A stretch of 64,000 nucleotides of DNA from Polynucleobacter sp. MG-5-Ahmo-C2 (GTDB taxonomy: Bacteria > Pseudomonadota > Gammaproteobacteria > Burkholderiales > Burkholderiaceae), in assembly GCF_018687735.1 (NCBI RefSeq), contig NZ_CP061304.1, forward strand, positions 930,001 through 994,000, given 5' to 3'. The notes beneath the pieces are model-generated. The model was given only the letters and a program-made list of their open reading frames with translations. It was not told the origin of the DNA and did not search any database. The first letter of the stretch is position 1. Every line of letters starts with the position of its first letter. The position numbers were made by a program, and so were the translations under genes. Positions 50,363-59,621 of the stretch are shown piece after piece.

Positions 50363-50460
50363 CAGTGTCACGACAACACTGGAGCGATTTAAGGTCACAA
50401 GGGATGCCATTCCAGGGAGGCTCTGATCCATTCAGAAACTCATTGGAATGACACGATCCC
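50363..50460 (-). promoter_or_regulatory. Hairpin leader upstream of pnp
   Basis: Between the rpsO terminator and pnp two hairpins can form on the minus-strand transcript. A long one pairs TGTCATTCCA (50444-50453 region) with TGGAATGGCA (50405-50414 region) over 10 pairs with one G-U. A shorter one pairs CAGTGT (50363-50368) with ACACTG (50376-50381). In E. coli the pnp leader forms a hairpin that RNase III cuts, after which PNPase degrades the leader and represses its own synthesis. A similar role here is inferred from position. Confidence 0.5.
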
Positions 50461-50485
50461 CTACACAAGTGAACTTGAAAAGCCC

Positions 50486-50547
50486 AAAAAACATGCCATC
50501 TGCTTAAGACTGATTCTGCGAAGAAACAACCCTAAGAAAGATGGCAT
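50486..50547 (-). terminator. Putative terminator after rpsO
   Basis: On the minus strand ATGCCATCT pairs with AGATGGCAT (9 pairs, arms at 50539-50547 and 50493-50501) and is followed by G and six Ts. The loop is long (37 bases). It lies 17 bases after the rpsO stop and would separate rpsO from pnp, possibly leaving partial read-through. Confidence 0.7.
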
Positions 50548-50563
50548 TGCATACTAATAAGAA

Positions 50564-50833
50564 TTACTTACGGAGACCTAATTTGTCGATCAATGCGCGA
50601 TAGCGATCCAAATCTTTGCCCTTGAGGTAATCCAAGAGGCGACGGCGACGTGAAACCATCTTCAACAAGCCACGACGGCTGTGATGATCTTTAGCGTTAG
50701 CCTTGAAATGGGGGGTTAATTCATTGATGCGGGCTGTTAGCAATGAAACTTGAACTTCAGGGCTACCCGTATCGTTTGCGCTGCGCGCGTTTTCTTTGAC
50801 GATTTCCGCCGTTTTAATATCAGCAACTGCCAT
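50564..50833 (-). CDS. rpsO: 30S ribosomal protein S15
   Basis: Binds the central domain of 16S rRNA early in 30S assembly. The 89 residues include [47 protein letters not shown] and the C-terminal [12 protein letters not shown], typical of S15. It precedes pnp on the same strand. A perfect 8-base inverted repeat (TCAAAGCC at 50932-50939, GGCTTTGA at 50970-50977) lies about 100 bases upstream in the region before its start and could belong to the leader. Confidence 0.97.
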   Translation of the reverse strand: MAVADIKTAEIVKENARSANDTGSPEVQVSLLTARINELTPHFKANAKDHHSRRGLLKMVSRRRRLLDYLKGKDLDRYRALIDKLGLRK

Positions 50834-50981
50834 TTTTAATACTCCTTACTTGCGAACACTTGAGCTTTCACCCAATTAGTGTCGTGCGTTGTTAACAAAA
50901 TTTACAAAATAAAACAAAAAAGCTTTATAAATCAAAGCCCTCGAATTGTAGCAGATTGAGAATCGCCAAGGCTTTGATGGC

Positions 50982-51009
50982 AGAAAAGCCACCGCAAGGT
51001 AGCTTTTCT
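50982..51009 (-). terminator. Terminator after leuA
   Basis: AGAAAAGC (50982-50989) pairs with GCTTTTCT (51002-51009), with an inner ACC/GGT closed by a GCAA tetraloop and one mismatch between. It begins 35 bases after the leuA stop. The T-rich arm ends the stem, so it can terminate leuA transcription before the rpsO promoter region. The GNRA loop adds stability. Confidence 0.72.
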
Positions 51010-51043
51010 AGATATTTTCATATAAATCAATAACTTATAGTAT

Positions 51044-52591
51044 TTATGGGGTCATTTGGGCGTTTAATTTGACCTGACTAGGGTCGTGAAGCTTATTTAA
51101 AGCAGACAAATAGGCCTTAGCAGAGGCAGCAATAATGTCTGGATCTGTGCCAACGCCATTCACAATCCGACCGCCTTTCGCCAAGCGTACTGTTACCTCG
51201 CCCTGGGATTGTGTGCCTGAAGTAATCGCATTAACTGAGTAGAGCAATTGTTCAGCCCCACTCTTGGCGATTTCTTCAATGGCATTCAAACTTGCATCCA
51301 CCGGTCCATTCCCTTCTGCCTCAGAACTCACTTCTTTTTCACCCATACGGAAAGTCACCCGTGATTTAGGGCGCTCACCCGTTTCAGAGTGTTGACTCAA
51401 AGAAATAAAATGGTAATGCTCACCCTCTTCTGCAGCCGCAGAATCAGACATGATGGCGATGATGTCTTCATCAAAAATTTCGGATTTTTGATCAGCCAAG
51501 GCTTTAAAACGCGCAAATGCTTCATTCAAATCTGCCTCGGCTTCGACAGTAATGCCCAATTCTAGTAGGCGCTGTTTAAAAGCATTACGGCCAGACAACT
51601 TGCCCAAGACAATCTTATTAGTAGACCAGCCCACATCCTCTGCACGCATGATTTCATAAGTCTCACGATTCTTTAAAATACCATCCTGATGAATGCCCGA
51701 CGCATGGGCAAAGGCATTTGCACCAACTACTGCTTTATTGGGTTGGACAACAAAGCCGGTAATTTGAGAAACCAATTTAGACGCAGGAACAATTTGGGTT
51801 GCATCGATATTGCAGACCATGTCAAAGTAATCTTTGCGGGTACGCAAGGACATCACAATTTCTTCTAATGCAGTGTTGCCAGCGCGCTCACCTAAACCAT
51901 TAATAGTGCACTCAATCTGACGTGCTCCACCAATCTTCACGCCTGCCAATGAATTCGCAACCGCCATACCTAAGTCGTTATGGCAATGCACTGACCAAAC
52001 GGCCTTATCAGAATTGGGAACCCGGGTACGCAAGGTCTTAATAAACTCGCCATACAACTCAGGCGTTGCATAACCTACGGTATCAGGGATATTAATAGTA
52101 GTAGCACCTTCATTGATGACGCCTTCAACCACCCTGCATAAGAAATCCATCTCAGAGCGGTAGCCATCTTCAGCGGAGAATTCAATGTCCTCCGCTAAGT
52201 TTCTGGCAAACCGAATGGAGCGTTTAGCTTGCTCTAGAACCTCTTCTGGAGACATGCGCAATTTGACGGCCATGTGTAAAGGGCTGGTAGCCAAGAATGC
52301 ATGGATACGCTTTGCTTTAGCGGCCTTCAATGCATCAGCAGCACGTGTAATGTCTTTGTCATTTGCTCTAGCTAATGAACAGACGATAGAGTCTTTTACT
52401 GCAGCAGCTACCGCAGAGATCGCCTGAAAGTCACCTTCAGAGCTGGCAGCGAAACCTGCTTCGATCACATCTACCTTAAGGCGTTCTAACTGACGAGCAA
52501 TGCGAACCTTCTCATCCTTGGTCATAGAAGCACCAGGGGATTGCTCACCGTCACGCAAGGTCGTGTCAAAAATGATTACTTTATCGCTCAT
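51044..52591 (-). CDS. leuA: 2-Isopropylmalate synthase
   Basis: Condenses acetyl-CoA with 2-oxoisovalerate, the committed step of leucine synthesis. The 515 residues start with [19 protein letters not shown] (metal and substrate binding), contain [20 protein letters not shown] (metal-binding His pair) and [16 protein letters not shown]. The C-terminal allosteric domain, which binds leucine, is present (about 390-515). GGAGAG precedes the ATG. It is preceded by a leader peptide with leucine codons and an attenuator, so its expression is probably set by charged tRNA-Leu. It is the last gene of the ilvB-ilvH-ilvC-psd-pssA-leuA series. Confidence 0.97.
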   Translation of the reverse strand: MSDKVIIFDTTLRDGEQSPGASMTKDEKVRIARQLERLKVDVIEAGFAASSEGDFQAISAVAAAVKDSIVCSLARANDKDITRAADALKAAKAKRIHAFLATSPLHMAVKLRMSPEEVLEQAKRSIRFARNLAEDIEFSAEDGYRSEMDFLCRVVEGVINEGATTINIPDTVGYATPELYGEFIKTLRTRVPNSDKAVWSVHCHNDLGMAVANSLAGVKIGGARQIECTINGLGERAGNTALEEIVMSLRTRKDYFDMVCNIDATQIVPASKLVSQITGFVVQPNKAVVGANAFAHASGIHQDGILKNRETYEIMRAEDVGWSTNKIVLGKLSGRNAFKQRLLELGITVEAEADLNEAFARFKALADQKSEIFDEDIIAIMSDSAAAEEGEHYHFISLSQHSETGERPKSRVTFRMGEKEVSSEAEGNGPVDASLNAIEEIAKSGAEQLLYSVNAITSGTQSQGEVTVRLAKGGRIVNGVGTDPDIIAASAKAYLSALNKLHDPSQVKLNAQMTP

Positions 52592-52643
52592 TACTACTCT
52601 CCGGTTTTGAATGCTTTATTAACAACTACTCAATTTAAATCTT

Positions 52644-52674
52644 AAAAACAAAAAACCCCAGCAATTAGCTGGGG
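52644..52674 (-). terminator. Attenuator terminator upstream of leuA
   Basis: On the minus strand CCCCAGC pairs with GCTGGGG around TAATT (7 pairs, five G-C), directly followed by TTTTTTGTTTTT. It stands 53 bases before the leuA start and 42 bases after the stop of a leucine-rich leader ORF. The left arm can instead pair with an upstream segment inside the leader ORF, which would prevent termination. Confidence 0.88.
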
Positions 52675-52737
52675 CTGGTATGTGGTGGTTAATGAATTAT
52701 TTTGATCTCATTAACTCAGGCCTTACCCGCCCCAAGC
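52668..52737 (-). promoter_or_regulatory. Antiterminator of the leuA attenuator
   Basis: The minus-strand segment GCTTGGGGC (52737 down to 52729), which covers the end of leader-peptide codon 18 to the start of codon 21, can pair with GCCCCAGC (52675 down to 52668), the left arm of the terminator plus one base, forming eight pairs with one bulged T. Between them GTTAATGA and TCATTAAC (52715-52708 and 52695-52688) form a perfect 8-pair hairpin that brings the two arms together. The two foldings are mutually exclusive. Confidence 0.8.
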
Positions 52738-52790
52738 TTTAGGCTTAGTGCTAGCAGAAGGAGGCTGTTTAAAGAGAAGTTCATCAACAT
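52716..52790 (-). CDS. leuL: leuA leader peptide (24 aa, nine leucines)
   Basis: A short ORF, ATG 52790 to TGA 52716, located between pssA and leuA. It reads MLMNFSLNS, then four consecutive leucines from four different codons (CTC, CTT, CTG, CTA), then further Leu at positions 15, 17 and 19. Nine of 24 residues are leucine. A ribosome stalled at residues 10-13 for lack of charged tRNA-Leu would leave the antiterminator arm (codons 18-21) free; one that reaches the TGA would cover it and let the terminator form. This is the classic amino-acid attenuation design. No strong ribosome-binding site is visible; the second ATG two codons later is an alternative. Confidence 0.87.
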   Translation of the reverse strand: MLMNFSLNSLLLLALSLKLGAGKA

Positions 52791-52818
52791 AGAATTAATA
52801 TACCCGAAAATTCTAAAA

Positions 52819-53679
52819 TTAGCTAAAACGCTTGCCACTGAGGTGTTCCCAGGCCCAAATGACATAGCCGGAGATGGAATACACCACAAATACACCAAAT
52901 AAGGTCAATGGCGGATTCGAGGAAATTAAAACAAATGTCAGAATCATTAAGACCATCACGCCAAATGGCACGCGGTAGCGAACATCAAGCGCCTTGCCGC
53001 TATAAAAACGCGCATTTGAAACCATAGTCAAACCAGCATAAACCGCGATAAAGAAGGTAACCCAAGGAATTGCGGTGTCTCGCACCGGAATCTTGTTGTC
53101 ATCAGCCAACCATATAAACCCAGCCATCAATGCACCAGCCGCCGGGCTTGGTAAACCCTGGAAGAATTTCTTGTCGACAACACCAGTGTTCACATTAAAA
53201 CGTGCTAAGCGCAACGCTGCGCCAGCGCAATAAGTAAAGGCAGCCAACCACCCCCACTTACCTAAATCCTTTAAAGCCCACTCGTATGCTACTAAGGCAG
53301 GTGCAACGCCAAATGACACCATATCAGCTAATGAATCGTATTGCTCACCAAACGCACTCTGTGTATTTGTCATGCGCGCTACACGGCCATCCATACCATC
53401 CAATACTAAAGAAGCAAAAATGGCAATTGCTGCAACTTCAAACTGGTGGTTCATGGCGTTTACGATAGCGAAGAAGCCACTAAATAAGGCAGCTGTTGTA
53501 AACGCATTCGGGAGCAAGTAAATACCTTTACCGCGGGGGCGAGGTTTTTCATGCAACTCTTCTACATCAAAATCAATCCCATCGCCCAAATCTTCGGCCC
53601 ACTGTTCTTCTGCAGACCCTAAACGTCTCTGCGAAAGGCGACTGCGATCAATACGGCCACGGCGGCGAAATGTTGTCAA
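52819..53679 (-). CDS. pssA: CDP-diacylglycerol--serine O-phosphatidyltransferase
   Basis: Makes phosphatidylserine from CDP-diacylglycerol and serine in the inner membrane. The CDP-alcohol phosphotransferase motif DGxxAR(x8)G(x3)D(x3)D is exact, with key residues D97, G98, A101, R102, G111, D115 and D119. Several membrane helices follow to the end. About 50 hydrophilic, charged residues precede the first membrane segment. The start is TTG at 53679 with AGGA six bases upstream; no ATG lies near. It is adjacent to psd, which acts on its product, and is followed by the leuA attenuator. Confidence 0.95.
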   Translation of the reverse strand: MTTFRRRGRIDRSRLSQRRLGSAEEQWAEDLGDGIDFDVEELHEKPRPRGKGIYLLPNAFTTAALFSGFFAIVNAMNHQFEVAAIAIFASLVLDGMDGRVARMTNTQSAFGEQYDSLADMVSFGVAPALVAYEWALKDLGKWGWLAAFTYCAGAALRLARFNVNTGVVDKKFFQGLPSPAAGALMAGFIWLADDNKIPVRDTAIPWVTFFIAVYAGLTMVSNARFYSGKALDVRYRVPFGVMVLMILTFVLISSNPPLTLFGVFVVYSISGYVIWAWEHLSGKRFS

Positions 53680-53704
53680 TGAGTGTCCTGGTGATAAGTT
53701 CTAA

Positions 53705-54352
53705 TCAGTCCAAGCCTGGCAAGCGGGCTAAGGCAGTGTTTGTTGCAAATACTTTATCACCAACACTGACCATTGGCACAGCAGTCAGCGGCAAATAAAC
53801 ATCAACCCTTGAACCAAAACGAATAAAGCCATAGCGTTCGCCCGCTTTAAGGCGATCACCAACATGGATGTAGCAAAGAATACGACGCGCAATAAGGCCT
53901 GCGACTTGAACTAAGGTCACAGTCTGCCCATTAGCATCAATGACAACGGCGTTACGCTCATTCTCGGTTGATGCCTTATCTAAGTCCGCATTAACAAATT
54001 TACCTGGGAAATATTGAATTTCTTTCACCAGGCCATTAATTGCACTGCGATTAGAGTGGACATTAAATACATTCATGAAAACACTAATTTTGAGCGCTTC
54101 ACGACCAGCATACGGATCATTGGCTTTCTCGACCACAACAATCCGTCCATCAGCTGGCGATAAAACCAAATCACGACCTAAAGCAGGAATGCGCTGTGGA
54201 TCGCGAAAGAACTGCAGAACAAAGATAAAAATGATCCAAAGTGGCCATGACCATGCAATGCCACCTAGAAAGTGAACCAACAAAGTCAGAGCCCCCACTA
54301 GCGCTAAATACGGCCAACCTTCTTTCGCAATAATGGGGTGCGGATACATCAT
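53705..54352 (-). CDS. psd: Phosphatidylserine decarboxylase
   Basis: Decarboxylates phosphatidylserine to phosphatidylethanolamine at the inner membrane. A short-form enzyme of 215 residues. The autoprocessing site is the Gly-Ser of [12 protein letters not shown], with the serine at residue 181 becoming the pyruvoyl group. An N-terminal hydrophobic stretch ([24 protein letters not shown]) and [25 protein letters not shown] and [10 protein letters not shown] are characteristic. It is 25 bases before pssA, so substrate and product enzymes are co-transcribed. Tandem ATG codons make the exact start ambiguous by one residue. Confidence 0.95.
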   Translation of the reverse strand: MMYPHPIIAKEGWPYLALVGALTLLVHFLGGIAWSWPLWIIFIFVLQFFRDPQRIPALGRDLVLSPADGRIVVVEKANDPYAGREALKISVFMNVFNVHSNRSAINGLVKEIQYFPGKFVNADLDKASTENERNAVVIDANGQTVTLVQVAGLIARRILCYIHVGDRLKAGERYGFIRFGSRVDVYLPLTAVPMVSVGDKVFATNTALARLPGLD

Positions 54353-54394
54353 CTTTGTTCTGAGCCTTTTGTTTAACTGCTTTTGTTTGAATGC

Positions 54395-55438
<1,044 letters not shown>

Positions 55439-55466
55439 TTATTGCTTAATGAATCAGTTAAAAAAA

Positions 55467-55958
55467 TTAAACCTTGAGGATGCGTTCGCCGCGCCCAATA
55501 CCAGATCCGCCTGAACGAACAGTCTCCAAAATCGATGCACGATCAATCGAATCAATAAATGCATCCAACTTAGCACTATCACCAGTTAATTCAATGGTGT
55601 AGCTCTTATCCGTCACATCAATAATGCGGCCTCGAAAAATATCAGTCGTACGTTTTAGCTCTTCACGCTCTTTACCAACGGCACGAACCTTAATCATCAT
55701 GAGCTCACGCTCAATATGAGGACCTTCGCTGAGATCAAACACCTTCACTACCTCAACAAGGCGATTCAAATGCTTAGTGATTTGCTCAATCACATCATCT
55801 GAACCAATGGTAACAATCGTCATACGTGACAAAGAAGAGTCTTCGGTAGGCGCAACACTTAAGGTTTCAATGTTGTAACCGCGAGCTGAAAACAGGCCCA
55901 CTACGCGCGATAGTGCGCCAGGTTCGTTCTCAATCAATACAGAAATAATGTGTCGCAT
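55467..55958 (-). CDS. ilvH: Acetolactate synthase small (regulatory) subunit
   Basis: Regulates acetolactate synthase and gives valine feedback inhibition. An N-terminal ACT domain, RHIISVLIENEPGALSRVVGLFSARGYNI, is followed by a second ferredoxin-like domain. The 163-residue length matches E. coli IlvH. The start overlaps the large-subunit stop by one base (TAATG), ensuring balanced translation. Confidence 0.96.
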   Translation of the reverse strand: MRHIISVLIENEPGALSRVVGLFSARGYNIETLSVAPTEDSSLSRMTIVTIGSDDVIEQITKHLNRLVEVVKVFDLSEGPHIERELMMIKVRAVGKEREELKRTTDIFRGRIIDVTDKSYTIELTGDSAKLDAFIDSIDRASILETVRSGGSGIGRGERILKV

Positions 55959-57745
55959 TAGAGATCCTCGCTACCCAAAAGCATTTCTGTAATTCCTTTG
56001 CCCGCTTGAACCATAGGCCAAACGTTTTCTTCTGGATCAGTTTGGAAATCCATAAACACAGTGCGATCCTTCAAGCGAATGGCTTCCTTGAGTGCGCCCT
56101 CAACATCAGACTTCTTCTCAATGCGCATACCAACATGACCATAGGCTTCAGCCAACTTCACAAAGTCAGGCAATGAATCCATATAAGAGCTGGAATAACG
56201 TTTGTTATAGGTGAGCTCCTGCCATTGACGAACCATACCTAGGTAACGGTTGTTCAACGAAACAATCTTCACTGGAGTGTTGTATTGCTTACAGGTAGAA
56301 AGTTCCTGAATACACATCTGAATAGAGCCTTCACCAGTAATGGCGAAAACATCTTGGTCTGGAAATGCTTTTTTAATACCCATAGCGTATGGCAAACCAA
56401 CGCCCATGGTACCAAGACCACCCGAGTTAATCCAACGACGTGGCTTATTAAATTTATAGAACTGAGCGGCCCACATCTGATGCTGACCAACGTCAGAGGT
56501 GATGAATGCATCACCGCCTGTCAGTTCCCATAACTTCTGAACAACATACTGTGGTTTCACAATTTGAGACGCTTCATCGTATTTCAAGCAATCCTTTTTT
56601 CGCCACTCATTAATCTGCTCCCACCATGCGGCAACTTTTTCACCGTTCTTGCGTGGACCAGCAGCTTTAAGTTGCGCGGTCATCTCAACCAATACCTCTT
56701 TGAGATTACCAACAATCGGAACATCAACCTTCACGCGCTTAGAAATGACGGAAGGATCAATATCAATGTGAATGATTTTGCGCGGATGACTTGCAAAATG
56801 TTGCGTATTCCCGATTACGCGGTCGTCAAAACGCGCACCAATGGCAATCAATACATCGCTGTGTTGCATTGCCATATTGGCTTCGTATGTGCCATGCATA
56901 CCAAGCATGCCCAAAAACTGTGGGCTTGTGCCCGGGAAGCCGCCAAGACCCATCAAGGTATTGGTGACTGGATAACCTAATAGGTCAGCAAACTCTTTGA
57001 GCTCTGGTGCTGCATCGGCCAGAATGATGCCGCCGCCGGTATAAATATATGGTCGCTCTGCTTCTTGCAGCAAAGCTACCGCTTTACGAATCTGACCACT
57101 GTGACCTTTTACTACTGGATTGTATGAGCGCATCTCCAGAGTTTCGGGATAAGCGAATGGGCCTTTTGCTGCTGACACATCCTTAGGGATGTCGATCAAC
57201 ACAGGGCCTGGACGACCTGTCTGCGCAATATGAAAAGCCTTCTTCAAAACTAATGGCAAATCTTTAACGTCCTTTACCAAAAAGTTATGCTTCACAATTG
57301 GGCGAGTAATACCAACAGTGTCAGCCTCTTGGAATGCATCCTCACCAATTGCATAAGTTGGAACGTTACCGCTGATGATCACCATCGGGATCGAGTCGGT
57401 ATAAGCCGTAGCAATTCCGGTAACCGCGTTGGTTACGCCAGGACCAGAGGTGACTAATGCAACGCCAACCTTACCGGTTGCACGCGCATAACCATCGGCC
57501 GCATGAATTGCTGCTTGCTCATGGCGAACGAGGATATGTTCAAACTTATCTTGCTTAAAAATTTCATCGTAGATAAAAAGAACAGAACCGCCTGGGTAAC
57601 CCCAAACAAATTCAACTCCTTCTTTGTGCAAAGCTTGCACAAGCATCTCTGCACCAATTATTTCTAGAGGTGCCGCTACGGCATTTGGATTTACTGTGTC
57701 TTTGTTAGCTTTAGTAGCTAAAAATTCGGCGCTGCTTGTATTCAT
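55958..57745 (-). CDS. ilvB: Acetolactate synthase large (catalytic) subunit
   Basis: A thiamine-diphosphate and FAD enzyme making acetolactate and acetohydroxybutyrate. The 595 residues have FVWGYPGGSVLFIYDEI, VRHEQAAIHAADGYARATGK with the catalytic Glu, ATGKVGVALVTSGPGVTNAVTG, the FAD-region IGARFDDRVIGNT and the diphosphate-binding ITGEGSIQMCIQEL. About 25 residues precede the conserved start. It may equally be called ilvI. The region before the start (to 57937) shows no leader peptide by eye, so control there differs from leuA. Confidence 0.97.
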   Translation of the reverse strand: MNTSSAEFLATKANKDTVNPNAVAAPLEIIGAEMLVQALHKEGVEFVWGYPGGSVLFIYDEIFKQDKFEHILVRHEQAAIHAADGYARATGKVGVALVTSGPGVTNAVTGIATAYTDSIPMVIISGNVPTYAIGEDAFQEADTVGITRPIVKHNFLVKDVKDLPLVLKKAFHIAQTGRPGPVLIDIPKDVSAAKGPFAYPETLEMRSYNPVVKGHSGQIRKAVALLQEAERPYIYTGGGIILADAAPELKEFADLLGYPVTNTLMGLGGFPGTSPQFLGMLGMHGTYEANMAMQHSDVLIAIGARFDDRVIGNTQHFASHPRKIIHIDIDPSVISKRVKVDVPIVGNLKEVLVEMTAQLKAAGPRKNGEKVAAWWEQINEWRKKDCLKYDEASQIVKPQYVVQKLWELTGGDAFITSDVGQHQMWAAQFYKFNKPRRWINSGGLGTMGVGLPYAMGIKKAFPDQDVFAITGEGSIQMCIQELSTCKQYNTPVKIVSLNNRYLGMVRQWQELTYNKRYSSSYMDSLPDFVKLAEAYGHVGMRIEKKSDVEGALKEAIRLKDRTVFMDFQTDPEENVWPMVQAGKGITEMLLGSEDL

Positions 57746-57937
57746 TTTCTTTAGTCCTTTGCAATTTTCGGCAAAAAATTGTTTGGTCTGTTCTATCTCC
57801 TGCTTGTGGCCTGAGTTCGAACGGCGCTGCTACCGGAAAAACCACTTCTTGAATGAGAATCTAGGTAGTAAGCCTTATATTCTATAGCAATCCCCTAAAA
57901 TATCCCAATTCTTACCGATTCAGGTCTAATCCATTGC

Positions 57938-58507
57938 ATGGCATCAGCCCAAGAACTATCTGACTTTTTGAGTAGTGTCGAGCAGCGCGCTTTCAAGCAA
58001 GCGGTGTATGCCGTGCGTGATGATGATGCAGCGATGGATATTGTTCAGGACGCAATGATTAAGTTGGCAGAAAAATATGGCGATCGTCCAGCTGCAGAGC
58101 TTCCCTTAGTTTTCACCAGAATCTTGCAAAACCGAATCCATGACTGGTTTCGTCGACAAAAGGTTAGAAACACCTGGGTGACCCTCTTCTCCAATATGGG
58201 CAAGAAAAGCGATGAAAGTGATGATTTTGACCCCCTGGAGTCTCTTGCTGCGCCTGATGACAGCGAAATTCACCAAGACGGGGCCCAAAAGCTTGAACAA
58301 AGTCAGCTTTTACAGGCTTTGGAGTCAGAAATTGCTAAATTACCTGTACGTCAACGAGAAGCCTTCCTGATGCGTTATTGGGATGAGCTAAGCATTACTG
58401 AGACCGCTAAAGCAATGAGTTGTAGCGAAGGAAGTGTCAAAACCCATTGTTCTAGAGCCACTCAGACTCTAGCTAAAGCATTGAAATTAAAAGGAATTAC
58501 GCTGTGA
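57938..58507 (+). CDS. ECF-type RNA polymerase sigma factor
   Basis: A group 4 (ECF-like) sigma factor of 189 residues. Region 2 is visible in AVYAVRDDDAAMDIVQDAMIKLAEKY and RILQNRIHDWFRRQKVR. Region 4 is visible in LPVRQREAFLMRYWDELSITETAKAMSCSEGSVKTHCSRATQTLAKAL, a helix-turn-helix that should read the -35 element. A long linker (about 70-110) rich in Asp, Glu and Ser separates them. It starts 192 bases from the divergent ilvB. Its stop overlaps the next gene's GTG start (GTGA). Such sigma factors are normally held by a co-transcribed membrane anti-sigma, and the next gene fits in shape. Confidence 0.88.
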   Translation: MASAQELSDFLSSVEQRAFKQAVYAVRDDDAAMDIVQDAMIKLAEKYGDRPAAELPLVFTRILQNRIHDWFRRQKVRNTWVTLFSNMGKKSDESDDFDPLESLAAPDDSEIHQDGAQKLEQSQLLQALESEIAKLPVRQREAFLMRYWDELSITETAKAMSCSEGSVKTHCSRATQTLAKALKLKGITL

Positions 58508-58965
58508 AATACCTAAATGACCCGCTAACCGAGACCCAAGCAGACCAATTTGGTCGTGCTAGCGCTGCCTTACTTAGTCAGGGAGCCCAGAATCTGCCTA
58601 CCGGCATTCAAGGTCGCCTCCATGCGGCCCGTATGAAAGCGCTTTCTGTTAGAAAAGCAGAAAAAATACTTGTTCAAAAACCAGTATTTGCAGGCACAGC
58701 GGGTAGCTGGAGTTCTGGATCTAATGGGATTTGGGACACAGTGGGTTGGGTAGCACCTTTAGCAGTCCTAGTATTTGGGCTCATTGGCATTGCTCAATGG
58801 CAGGATGAATCGCGCATTAACGACATTGCAGAGGTAGATGCGGCGCTATTGTCCGATGATGTGCCACCAGATGCTTATGCAGATAGCGGCTTTTTGGCCT
58901 TTCTTAAAAATGGCCCCCTATCTGATTCTGGTGACAACGCTTCAGACTCAGTTCAAAGCAAATAA
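58504..58965 (+). CDS. DUF3619 membrane protein, candidate anti-sigma factor
   Basis: 153 residues with one membrane segment, VGWVAPLAVLVFGLIGIAQW (about 80-98). The cytoplasmic part (about 1-79) is charged and helical and the outer part (about 100-153) is acidic. This size and topology match single-pass anti-sigma factors, and the gene overlaps the sigma gene by four bases with a GTG start. No ZAS-type His/Cys motif is present. DUF3619 is of unknown function. An anti-sigma role is inferred from layout only. Confidence 0.75.
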   Translation: MKYLNDPLTETQADQFGRASAALLSQGAQNLPTGIQGRLHAARMKALSVRKAEKILVQKPVFAGTAGSWSSGSNGIWDTVGWVAPLAVLVFGLIGIAQWQDESRINDIAEVDAALLSDDVPPDAYADSGFLAFLKNGPLSDSGDNASDSVQSK

Positions 58966-58979
58966 CTACACCCTTATAG

Positions 58980-59597
58980 ATGTCACGTATACCCAAGTTA
59001 TTCATTGCTAGCGTTTCCATAGCGCTGCTAACGTGCACCTCTCTTTTGGTTAGCTCTCAAGCGCAGGCGGAACCGGCAGCTACTGCTGCCCATGGAAAAG
59101 CAGCCGCGATTCCAGAAAAAAAACCAGATGGCACTTGGGAAAACTTAAAGCCTGCACAACAACAAATTCTGGCACCACTCGAGAGTGATTGGGACTATAT
59201 GCTTCCCGATAGTCGTAAAAAATGGACTCAGGTTGCTAACATCTACCCAAAAATGAGTACGCAAGACCAACAGCGTTTGCAATCCCGCATGACCAGCTGG
59301 TCAAACTTATCTCAGAAAGAGCGTCGGATTGCACGGGAGAACTACCTTAGTAGCCTAAAGTTCCCTGCAGAGAAAAAAGCTGAGGCCTGGACTGCATATC
59401 AAAAGCTCAGTGATGAACAAAAGAAAAAATTGGCTGACACGGAAGCCAAGAAAAAACCTAATGCCATTAATGCGCCTACACTTCAACAGCATGCAATTAA
59501 CCCAAACACCACACCACCACCTCCAGCGCCAAAACCCAGAAGCATTCCAGCCGAAGGCGTTGCGCCAGCTGCTGAGACAACTGCGCCTACTAACTAG
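58980..59597 (+). CDS. DUF3106 secreted helical protein
   Basis: 205 residues with a signal peptide ending near AQAEPA (about 30). The mature part is helical and charged, with repeated patterns such as LKPAQQQILAPLESDWDYM, MSTQDQQRLQSRMTSWSNL and EKKAEAWTAYQKLSDEQKKKLA, then a Pro-rich tail. The arrangement recalls periplasmic helical sensors of the CpxP/Spy kind, but no LTxxQ repeat is conserved. DUF3106 has no known function. It follows the DUF3619 gene by 14 bases and should be part of the sigma-factor transcript. Confidence 0.75.
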   Translation: MSRIPKLFIASVSIALLTCTSLLVSSQAQAEPAATAAHGKAAAIPEKKPDGTWENLKPAQQQILAPLESDWDYMLPDSRKKWTQVANIYPKMSTQDQQRLQSRMTSWSNLSQKERRIARENYLSSLKFPAEKKAEAWTAYQKLSDEQKKKLADTEAKKKPNAINAPTLQQHAINPNTTPPPPAPKPRSIPAEGVAPAAETTAPTN

Positions 59598-59621
59598 TCT
59601 TCTTTACTCTGAAGCAGCACT

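Noticed and set aside
52716..52898. A 60-codon minus-strand ORF that includes the leucine-rich leader.
   Set aside because: Its first 36 codons overlap the end of pssA in another frame; the leader peptide is better explained by the internal ATG at 52790, which lies after the pssA stop.
57746..57937. Search for an amino-acid leader peptide before ilvB like that of leuA.
   Set aside because: No ATG-initiated ORF with branched-chain codons and no terminator hairpin with a T tract was seen in this region.
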